From NCBI GenBank assembly GCA_038503035.1, contig JAVSML010019192.1, forward strand, positions 1-64,000: a stretch of 64,000 bases of DNA, in the 5' to 3' direction. Shown one piece after another: positions 50,820-60,560 of this stretch; within the stretch, counting starts at the first letter, position 1; every line of letters starts with the position of its first letter. The translations under genes were made by a program, and so were the position numbers. The notes under the pieces were generated by a model. The model saw only the letters and a list, made by a program, of their open reading frames with translations. It was not told the origin of the DNA and ran no database searches. This stretch comes from Crocodylus rhombifer. Lineage: Eukaryota; Chordata; Crocodylia; Crocodylidae.

Positions 50820-51080
50820 TTCGTAGGACAAGCCTCGGTAAAGCTGGGAGCCGTGTTGTGCTAGGCCCTGTTAATTCCCGCAACAAACACAGGCCTTGCC
50901 TCATTTGCGCTAAATAAGCAGGACAGGAACAGGTCAGAGAAAGCACTCTCCACGCTTTACAGACAGAGCAAGGAGGAAGAGATTCAGGTGCCATACTCAT
51001 CCCTGATGTCCTGGAGAAACTTAGTAAGAACCCAGACCTCCCCAGAGTCACAGTCCAACGCCTTAGCCCGAGGGCCACTC
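50820..51080 (+). repeat. Ancient SINE remnant (MIR/CORE-like)
   Basis: gctaggccctgttaattccc near the left end and cagtccaacgccttagcccg near the right end resemble the outer parts of MIR/CORE-type SINEs, with a worn middle. Assignment is approximate. Confidence 0.45.
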
Positions 51081-52400
51081 ATGGTTTTTTAACAGAATCC
51101 TGTTTCTTTTCTTACCGTTAAGTCGGATTTTCACTTTTTCATAGTAACAGCTTTATTGTGGTTATTTTTCATAACACTGCATCAAATGACTTCCCCCAAA
51201 TGTATTCAAGAGATGAATCTGGTTCATGGAAGTACAGAGAAGAAATAGGCCACTTACATATAACTTGTTAGTTTTTCATATTCCCTCCCTTGTAGGGTTC
51301 AGCAAGTATCCAAAAATAAAATAAAATACCTAAAGGCAAGTGGAATCAGCATGCCAATTACAGATAAGGTGGCTACACTGACAGTTACATAACATGGGGG
51401 AACCTAACAGCTGAGCTTGATAATTGGATGAAAAATGTCCTGTGTATATTTTTTGTAGTAAAGATTCATTTCCCCAGGAATACTAGTATCTAATATGTAT
51501 CTGCTATGGATAATGTCCACATACATCCCTAAATGCAAGGCTCAGTAAGTCAGGCTTTGCCATACAGAAAATGCCTGCTATTTTTTTTCTCTCTTCAGCG
51601 GTCATAAATGTTAACTACAAGTAGTAAGGATCCTGACAGGTGAGTATTAGAAATATAACTTAGTGAATTCAAACTTATGACAACCCAGGGGGCTAGGTTA
51701 GCACAGTTGGTAACCAGTGCTAGAGGCGTGATCTACAGCATGCTTAAAGAGTCGCTTCTGACTTGCATAGACTTTGAGCCAGACCTTAGGGACTTCCAGA
51801 TCAAGCGGAAACTATTTTGTGTCATTCTTCTCCCGATCCCTGTTGTAAAGATTCGTCACAATACATTACAGCAGCACTATCATATGGTCCATTGCAATTA
51901 GTAACCTCAAGAAAAGGAGTGTTTTGATTAAGGCATTGCATTTTTGCACAGCTCAAAATCTAGGCCACAGTGCATACACATATTACAGCACAAATTCCTA
52001 TTTGGAAGATCGTGGCTATACGGGTCAGGTTCCTGATTAGGTCTAACTGTCGCTACAAGCCCCTTCGGAGGGTAAGAGAGGAAGGGCACATGGATCACAG
52101 CTGAAAATCCATCCTTTGTCCAGCATGCTTCCCCTCTAGCTGGGAACTTCTGAAAAGGGGATGAAACAGCAGAAGCAGGGATGTTCCCACTTTGCTCTTG
52201 AAATGCAGCTGCTGTTGTGCTCTGCTGGGTCAGAAACCGCTCAGGAACACTTCAAGCATCCATTTATTTAAAGAAAAGTCTTGCTGGATGCATAAATAAA
52301 GGCTGACAGGTGGAGAGAGACTTGGCGTTGAATTTTAAGCAGGAACAAGCTGCATGTTACGAGCATCCAAGTAGAGGGCAGTGCTGTATAACTATTTGGG
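51081..52400. other. Intergenic DNA
   Basis: No gene recognised. A tRNA-like word, ggttagcacagttggtaacc near 51694, has no matching B box and is not called. Confidence 0.5.
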
Positions 52401-52404
52401 TGAG

Positions 52405-52640
52405 GTCTAGCCTACAAAGTTTTGCTAGTACAGCTGTATCAGTTAGGAGTGTGATAAAAACAATCACGCCCCTAGCTGACAGAGCTGTGCTGACAAAACT
52501 CCTTGTGGAGATGCAGCTTGTACCAGCTAGAGAGTCCTTTGCTAGTACCAATAGTGTCATTCAGGAAGGTGGTTTAAATTACACTGCCAGCTCTATGTGC
52601 AGGTGCAGGTTCCACAGATAGTTTTACGGGTGTAGCTTTG
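52405..52640. mobile_element. Foldback/MITE-type element with long internal palindrome
   Basis: Two 37-nt arms at 52419-52455 and 52463-52499 are inverted copies matching at 29 of 37 positions with a 7-nt centre. The word gctagtacagctgtatc in the left arm and the sequence after it resemble an abundant sauropsid MITE family. The outer ends are not fixed. The open frame at 52310-52621 is a by-product. Confidence 0.6.
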
Positions 52641-55600
52641 AGAAAAATACTGCTGTGCCTTTAAAAAGATGAGTGGAAGGGGCAGACATCAGAAAAGAAG
52701 ACTTATCGGGAACCCAAGAGGACAGTGCTGGGCTGTGTCATGGTTTTACAGTCTCAGTGCTGCAGCATTAAGCACTTGGTGCCTGGGATTCATCATGTAA
52801 AGATGTTCTTCTGCACTGACAAAATAATGATGCTCCGTGACCCGAGACTTAAACAGGTTAGATAGGCACCGCAGCCAGCCTGTGGCAGCAATCTGACATC
52901 CCTGTTTTGTAATCCCGAGTGCGAGACAAAAAGCTTTCCAAGTGCTGCCTTTCTGCTTTGGAGTTCTCACTAATCTCTGTATCACTACAAGCATGCTGTC
53001 ACTGGGATGTAAAATTAGCCTTTATCAGCGCTCTGAGAATTATCTGCATACATTTTACCAAGCTGAACCATGATAGGTCTCTATTGAGTGAATTCGGTAT
53101 CGAAATAGAGTTGACCTTCAAGGCAGAGCTGGCAGGAAAATGTTCCACCTCCTTCCCCTCCCCAGAAACTTTCAAAAGGTTCAATCATTTGCAGATTTTA
53201 GAAGCCAGGGGTATTTTGCAAAAGTCATGAAATATTTCATTTCAATTCTGAAGTTTATCTGCCGTGCTTTCTTCCTTCCCTCCCCTGTAATTTTCTTTCG
53301 TCTGTTTTGCTGCTGAAAAGGAAGAGACTAGGGAGAGCAAGAAGGGGGGGGGCACAAAATAACCACCTTTCAATTAACCTATTACTGTAAAAAGTAAACT
53401 GTAAAAATATTTTTAGTTGGGAGCATGTGTATTTTTTTTCAGTCAATGTTTTTTGGGGGGGAAAAAAATCAACTAGGTCTTCTTCAAAATGCATGTTGTT
53501 AATTGCAGACAACCTGACCTTGCAAGGTATCAAGCACACAACCCCCAGTTCAATAAACTGAGAACATGTCACACCTCCCAGGAGGAACAAATTCCATCTC
53601 AGAGCATCTGAACGTTTAGTAGCATCACTCTTGTGCATCTCAGTGTTTTAGCAGACTTTTTAGCGGATTTTCTGATCATGCCTAGGATAAATCCTATGTG
53701 CTTTATGAACTTAGGCAATGCTACTGAAGCACCTCCAGGAGTAGAGTTGCAGGACAGTCCTACCTTGCTGTAAAGCATAAAAGCAGAGGCCTCAGCCTGC
53801 CTTTTGCAAAACTAGGACAGGGTTTATAGTGTATTTCAGTCTACCAGAAATCACTTTTCCCATCAAGTGGTAACACACTATAGCAAGTACTTTTAAGCCT
53901 TTGATACCCAAGAACACAATCTTTTTGCTACCTATATAGCAAATGACTCTTCATGCCAGAGTAATTCCAGGGCTGACATCAGCTGACTAGAGTGGACCGG
54001 GATAGTGAGCCCTTTTCCTTCAACTGTGCCTGTTATATTTATCTTCTTCATTTATTCCTTTGCTGACAAACTGTTTCCTGATGTTTTGCTCAGGACTTGA
54101 TAACCTCCCTCCTATCTCTTGAACGACATGTACCGTTCCATGGTTCCTAAACCATCATTAGCATTAGGGACAACTACAGATAGTGGGTGACAGGATTCCT
54201 CTGTATCAGTACAAATTTCCTTTTTTAAATGATAGAGTTTCCTTTCTGGTAGTTTAGCATTTCCCAACCAGTACCATAAATTTACTTCACAGCCATATAT
54301 TTTGGGGGTAATGAGAACAAATCCCTGACCAACTACTGGTAAAGCTGAAAACGCCTCTTTTGTTACTAGGCACAAAATGAATACAAACAGTAGGAGCAAA
54401 CCTGAACTTTTTCGTTTGACTTCAAAAGGCAAGATGTGGAAAAGAGTGTAGAAAGAGATGCGGAAGTATTTATTATATGGAAAATCTGGGTACCTCACAG
54501 CCCTTTAATACTTATCCTCCCAGCTCCCTGTATTATCCCCAGTTACTGATGTAGAAGTGAAGCACCAAGGAAAAGTGGGGATTGGAAATGGTCTTCCAAG
54601 TCTTACTCAGGTCCCATAAACCATCAGACTCTTTTTCCTCTCCCTTTGAGCTCCTACGCATGTATTCAGTGAGTGTCAACTCTCCGAGGAGCTGTGCAAC
54701 CGGCCTTATGAGCTCTTCCAAATTTTGCCACTTATTCCTGGTGCTTAGTTGGGAGCTGGACTGTTTTAAAAGCACCAGCTCTGATTGTGCGTGCCAATTA
54801 CTTTCGAAAATCCTGCAGATTTTCTCACTTCCTACCCATTCACCTTGCATTTTATTTCCCTTCAAGACCCGATCTGGAAGCACCTTGCAAATAAGCCCTG
54901 CCTTGCTTTAGGAAGAGCACACGCGAGGGGACAACTCAGCCTCCCCTGCACTCCCAGACTGTCAGCATCACATTTCTACAGTGCCTGGGCTGGGATCCCC
55001 TGGCTCATCAAGACTTTGATGGGGCTGTGGTCACAGCTAGGAGAAACAAGATACTTTTGGAGCTGTGCGGACAATATTGTTATAGAAATACTCCCATTTA
55101 AATGATCTCCAGGGCTTAGTGGTTGAAGAGTGGCTTTCTCCTGACTTCATCTAACCTAGTTATCAATGAACAGTCCTGTCCCTGGACAATTATAACAACA
55201 TTAGCTCCCCGGCCAGAAAGAGGCAAATGGTTTCTGATCGCTTCTGATCTGCAGTGCTCAGCCTTTCTTTGTCCCAGGTCCAAAGCCACTGGTGGTTTCT
55301 CCCCATGACCTGGCTGCTAAGAGCTGTGGGACTGCTGGAGAGGATTTGGGGGTCCCACTCAGGAATGGGGTCAAAGGAGTGGGCAGGAGACCAGGATGGG
55401 ACAGGAAACCTGGCTCATCCGTGTCCACCCGAGAGCCGGGGCCGGAGCGGCCACAAGCCCACTCCCCCGGCACACTGGGAAGTCCCAGGGCAGGGACACT
55501 ATTTTTTTAACCGCCGCTGGTATCTAAATGCCTCATCTCTCCCTGAGTCCAGGACACCTCGCAGCTGAAAGTCTATTTAGTAAAGTCAGAGTCTCCACAT

Positions 55601-55790
55601 TAATCTCCGGCCCAGCAGAGTCATTAGGGGCGGATAAAGCTACTTACCCCAATTCCTTCCTGCTTGTCTCAATCTCAGCCAAGCATTTTACCACGGCGCC
55701 GGCTGCCTCCTGCCATCAACAAGCCCAAGGTGTAATGTTACTGTCTGTTTGCTGTTGGCCTGATGGGGCTGGAGTCACAAACAGGCCATT
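52641..55790. other. Intergenic DNA
   Basis: No gene recognised. A G-run lies at 53344-53352. GC content starts to rise after about 55300. Confidence 0.5.
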
Positions 55791-55799
55791 TAGACATGA

Positions 55800-56430
55800 C
55801 AATGAAGCCATCAGCTAATGAATGAGGCCGACCGGGCACCGGGCCCCAAACCAGCCCGGGTCTGGCTGCTGCAGGGCCCAGATGGGGGCAGAGGTAGCAG
55901 GAGCCGGGGCTGGGCTTGGAGCCCTGTGCTTCATGGGGAGGGAAGATCTGGAAGAGAGGAAAAAAGGGGCGAAAGAGCCAGGACAGACACAGAGAGGGGG
56001 AAGGGGTCTCTTACTACGCAGTTGGGTTATGGTTAGACACCTTCCCGAGACAGTGCAGACACGCTTCCCCGGGTCCCGCCGGCCGCAGGACAAGCCCCCT
56101 TCCACGCGGAGGTGTTTGGGTACGCGTGACTCCCCCCGCGCGGGAGCGGAGCAGGGCCGCGCGCGGGCCGGCGCGTTCACCGCTTACTTGGCATTGACCC
56201 GGGCCGGGCGGCGGCTGCGGCGCGGGCCAGCCCGGGCGAGCTCGGCCCCGGGGCCGCCCAAACGTTGCAAAACAAGCGCAACGCCCCGCCGGCCCGGCAC
56301 CGCGGGGCTTATCCCCCTGATTAGGCGTGATGCGTTGCGGGCCCGATCCTGCCTTCCCCAAGCCCCGCACCCTGGTTACGCGGCGCCGGCACTGCCTTCC
56401 TATCGGCGCCGCTGCACGGCTGAATGCAAG
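55800..56430. promoter_or_regulatory. CpG-rich block, distal to NKX2-6
   Basis: CpG is dense, with runs such as cgcgcgggccggcgcg near 56160. Overlapping long open frames (55822-56520 on +, 56014-56514 on -) reflect the scarcity of stop codons in GC-rich DNA. It may be a distal CpG island of the homeobox locus or the start of an unannotated non-coding RNA; the sequence alone does not decide. Confidence 0.55.
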
Positions 56431-57835
56431 CGCACACGAGGTCTCGGGGCATGCGGATGTATGCAATCTTACACACGCACGCACCTGCATTACACACGTG
56501 CCTACATGCTGCACATTTAAGTTGGTCTACTGGAAGCTACCCGATTCACCCGCAGACCCGTGTCTACATGTCGCACACACGCACTTATTTCTAGGTGAGC
56601 CCGGCAGGAGAGGCGACCCGGCCGGCCAACGAAGTTCAGTGTTACTGTGGTTTTCCGCTGGCGCGGACGGGCTTTAGGGCTCCGATTCCGCGGGGCTGGC
56701 ATAAGGCAGTCAAGCAACACCTTGCTCCCTAGGGGCCCAACTCCCAGGGATCAAATGCAAGTGACGCCTTGCCTCTTCCCCGCAGCCCGCGTCCTCCGTG
56801 GAGGCGCCTCCAGATGCGGGATTAAAAATCCGGCGGGGGTGCGACCTGGGAAATGCCGGCAGCTGTAAGAAGTGGCAAAATCACTTCTCTTCGGTCCCAC
56901 CATACCAACGCTCTTGGGGAGTTTGGCTCAGGGGCTGCTGGAGGATTTGTGAAGCCCCTGCTCTGCGCAGACAGCCCCGCTCATCCCAGGCTACGGCGTG
57001 TGTCATGAAGCCCCCGGCTCTCTTATGCCTTCCTGTTAGCCGTGGCACCAGGCTGGATTTCGTTCACAACATCTAACGGAGATAGAATAAAAATGACCGA
57101 TTTTGTGATACTTCTGGCACGGGTACAACTGTCCGCTCCTGTGACTATCTCTGGGTGTCGTCTTTGCCACCTGCGAGGGAAGCACTCCGTAGACGAATTA
57201 TTATTGCTGCTGGTACATCGGTATCCTCCACTCGGTGTCTGTAGACCGATGGAGAAATTAGCATTAAAAAATATATGAAAGGCAGCGGACATACAAAAAA
57301 TGACTAATCACTAACAAGAGAATAGGATGAGCTGGCAGATGAAAATAAAACCCCGAAGTCCTTTCCTGACTCGGAAGCATTTATTTTCCTGCCTTGGCAT
57401 AAAAAGTCGACTATTCATCGGACCTAAAACATGTTGGAGAGCTTATCTTCAGATACGGATTGGCTTTTAAAACGGTATTCTGTCGGATTCATACCGTTTC
57501 GATGACTGTTAGATGTACCTGCACAGAAAACATGTGCCCACAGCCGCGCACCCCCGCCGCGCGGGACGGGGCGCTCACACCCGTGCACCCACGAGCTCTT
57601 TTCCTTCTGTGCCAGCATATTTATGTTCTCTGCCGTGTCAGGCCCTCGTTTCCTTGCCTGTTTCGGGGTGGTTTATTTATTCAACCCTCGCTAATAGTCC
57701 AATCTGGCTATTTTTGAGGTGTGGAGAGATACGGGGCGCGACCGAGGCGAAAGCTCGCCCCGCGCTGTCAGGGCTATCACCGCCCTGGAATTTTAATTGC
57801 AGTGGGTGCGCGGCCGCGGCCGGCATCGGCGCAGC
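56431..57835. other. Mixed sequence upstream of NKX2-6
   Basis: 56440-56600 is rich in alternating purine-pyrimidine (cacacgcacgcacc, tacacacgtgcc). 57040-57460 is AT-rich with many TAAT/ATTA words and no repeat signature, so it is a candidate conserved regulatory block, unproved. No gene recognised. Confidence 0.4.
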
Positions 57836-57838
57836 GCC

Positions 57839-57895
57839 GCCGAGATAAGCAGCCCGGTATCAGACTTTAAGATGAGAGCTTATCTGATCTTGCCC
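57839..57895. promoter_or_regulatory. GATA-site cluster upstream of NKX2-6
   Basis: AGATAAG on the + strand (GATAAG at 57844-57849) faces CTTATC (57879-57884, GATAAG on the - strand) about 30 bp away, with a further TATC at 57858-57861 between them. GATA factors are established regulators of the related cardiac gene NKX2-5, so an enhancer role for NKX2-6 is a reasonable inference only. Confidence 0.4.
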
Positions 57896-58319
57896 CCCAG
57901 CTCAGCAGTTCCCTCAGCTTGAGCTACAGCTTCTCGTACTAAAAAGCCTCAGCTTGGCAGCCGGCGTGACCCCCCCCCCCCAGGTGCCTCGAGCCTCCTC
58001 GCTCCGTTTCAGGGCGGGTCGTGCAAAATGGCACAAGATTCCCAGGTCGTTTCTGACACAGGAGTGTGCAACACCAGTGGGGAACGGGGCAGGGCCCGGC
58101 GTCCTGAGTAACGCAGCACGCAACCCACGGGAGTCGTGTCTGAGCGGGTCGGGACACGCGGGACGAGCGCTGCTGCGGGTTTCACTAGCAGAGCTGGGGC
58201 GAGTAGGATGGACGGATCCGGTGTGCGGTGTCTTTCAAGAGAGCTCAGTTCATCTTAAAACAAAAAGAAACTATTTTTTCTTCTCCTGAGACGCTCCCCC
58301 CCAGCACTCGGGTCTGTGT

Positions 58320-60560
58320 CTGTGGCCAGATCTGTGTAGAGATGAGCGGCCGGCATGCCGGGCCCCTGGGGGAGTCGCCGGCTGCGGGGGACTAATCCTG
58401 CGGCTGCGGGTGAAGCTCCGAGACGATCCGGGCGCAGCGCTCGTGTGTGCGGGAGATCCGCGCCCGCGCTGGCGGGCAGACGTGCACACCTCGGCTCCCC
58501 GCAGTTAGCCCTGAAGTCCGGCCAGAGATCATCCGGCGCAGCTCCGCAGACAGTCCGCTTCTCCCAATCTTTCACTAAGTCACTGCACTGGCCTCGGGGG
58601 ACTTACTCCCCGTCTGAAAGCCAGCAAAGGGACGGGAAGCGTCAGGCCCGAGGGCGTAACTGTAGTGCCGGGAGCAGGGAGGGATGGCCGGGAGGCGCTC
58701 GGGCACCGCGGTGACACCGCGCGGGCGCTGTGCGCGGGGTTTGTGGTTACTGTCCCATGTCCCCGAAGGCGACAAGGGAAAGCGCTCAGACGGGCCGGGC
58801 GCTGGCGCACGGCGCTGTCGTTTCGAAACCCAGCCGCCCACGACGGACCCCAAACCCGCGGCGGGGCGGCCCAGCCCTGGGCTCGCCGCCGGCGCTTTGC
58901 TACAGCTTTGCCGGAGGCAGCGGCGGGTCTTCAGGCCGCCAGGATCACAGCTGGGGAAACTGAGGCCAGTCCCCAGGCAATGCTCCCTCCCTCCAGCCTC
59001 CCGCGGCTCGCGTGGTCTCCCGGAGTCCGGGCTCCGCCGCTTATCTCCCAAACCCGCTCCCTCACGTGACCTTAATGGGGGCTAAACGGCGTCGGGGTTC
59101 GCCTGATTGCGGCGCAAGCCAGGGGCCCGCGCTGCCCCCCGCGTGGGGAAACGCGGAGCGGGCGCGGGTGGCTCCGCGCACGTCTGCACGCGCCCCGCGG
59201 GACGCAGCAATTTGAGAGACGCGCCCCGCGGGAGCCGAAATGCCACCCGCTACGACTGCCACTCACCCCCCCACGGGCCACAGGGTCCCTTCCGCACCTC
59301 GCGCACCCGGCTCCAGGGCAGGACGGCCCCGAGCTCAAGGGTCTCCAGGCGTGCGCCCAAGGCGGTGCCAGCTGGGGCCCTTTTTGGGGCAACATAACGC
59401 GAGCCCCGTGCCCAGCCGCGTCCCACGGCGCCCCGCAGCCCCCTGGCTCTTCCTGCCCGCCCGGCCGCGCACTGCTCAGCAGGGGACACCCCCACGGGGC
59501 GCCGGGGGGCTGGAAGGGGCCAAGCAGCCCACGGCCTCCACACGCCCCGCGCTGCAGCTCGTCTGCGCGCCTGCGCAGCCAGCCCGGCGGGGCCAGATCG
59601 GAGGTTTCCCAAGACACTGGGCGCTAAGCTCGGTGCCTCCGTCCTGGGGGTGCTCCATTTTTATCCCCGCCCCCGAGCAGTGACAGGGCTGACCTTCATC
59701 CGGCGCTGCCACGGGCGCCCCCCAGCCCCCCGGGGGGGCAGTCACGTGCCCCGCGGGAACCAATGGCCCCCGCGGGCGCGGGGCGGCACCTGGGCGCGGC
59801 GGAGCGGTCGGCGGCCCCAGCCCCGAGGTGCCCGGCGCCGGCCGGCGCCGCTTCTTCCGCGCTTCCCCAGCCCCCGAGGATGCTGCCCAGCCCGGTCACC
59901 TCCACGCCCTTCTCGGTCAAGGACATCCTCAAGCTGGAGCCCCCCGCCTGCGCGCGCGAGCAGCACGGAGCCGCCTGCAGCTCCGAGCACGCCGCCTTCG
60001 CGGCCCGGGCGGGGCACGACCTCCTGCGGAGCGCCTGCGGGGCGGAGGAGGTGGACCTCGGTAAGTGCCAGAGCTGCGGGCTGGGAGGATGCCGGAGCGT
60101 AAGGGACCCGCTCCATCAGCTCTGCCCCCCGCAGGAGCCTCCGCCCCGCGTTTAGGATGCGGGAGGCTGTTGCATTCCCGCCCTGCCGGAACTCGGCTTT
60201 AGAAACGATTCGGCGAAGCAAGCAAGCTGGGGTGCAGCGCCGTGCAGGGCTCACGCAGATTCACGCTGCCCCTGGGGTTTTGCGAGACACGCACGCCTAC
60301 CGCCTAGCCGCCTTCTCTCGGGCCGCCCGTATTACGAGCTACCGGCGGCCCTCGCAGAGGGGAGCACCGGGACACATGCCGCCGGAGTAGCCGAATACCA
60401 GGCACGGGGTCTTAAGACGCAACGAGAGGGCGGAAGACACGGAGGGCAAGAAGTCAGGGCCCCGCGGGGGCGGCGGAGGAGCGGGCAGGAGGGCAGAGGC
60501 GGGGAGGGCCCCTGCTTTCCGCGCTGGACCCGGGTGCCGCCGGCAGCTCGGCGGTGTTTG
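58320..60560. promoter_or_regulatory. NKX2-6: CpG island over the NKX2-6 promoter and exon 1
   Basis: CpG dinucleotides are frequent and GC content very high throughout, in contrast to the AT-rich flanks. Inside it, 59661-59675 has a GATA word (ttatcc) overlapping a GC box (ccccgccccc), a CACGTG E-box lies at about 59745 and a CCAAT at about 59760, all upstream of the start codon at 59880. No clear TATA box was seen. Confidence 0.75.
59880..60060 (+). CDS. NKX2-6: NKX2-6 coding exon 1
   Basis: This exon encodes residues 1-60 plus one base and carries the TN motif. The start [12 protein letters not shown] matches the family N-terminus and has A at -3. An in-frame upstream ATG at 59763 would add 39 alanine/proline-rich residues but has C at -3 and no family support. 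The donor is gtaagt at 60061. Confidence 0.92.

Noticed and set aside
51690..51735. tRNA gene or tRNA-derived SINE
   Set aside because: Only an A-box-like word is present; there is no B box, no cloverleaf and no SINE tail.
55822..56520. 232-codon open frame on the + strand
   Set aside because: It lies in a CpG-rich block where stop codons are rare, overlaps long frames on the other strand, and has no recognisable domain or splice context.
58575..59690. Long overlapping frames on both strands in front of NKX2-6
   Set aside because: They are a consequence of very high GC content; none matches a known family and they overlap one another on opposite strands.
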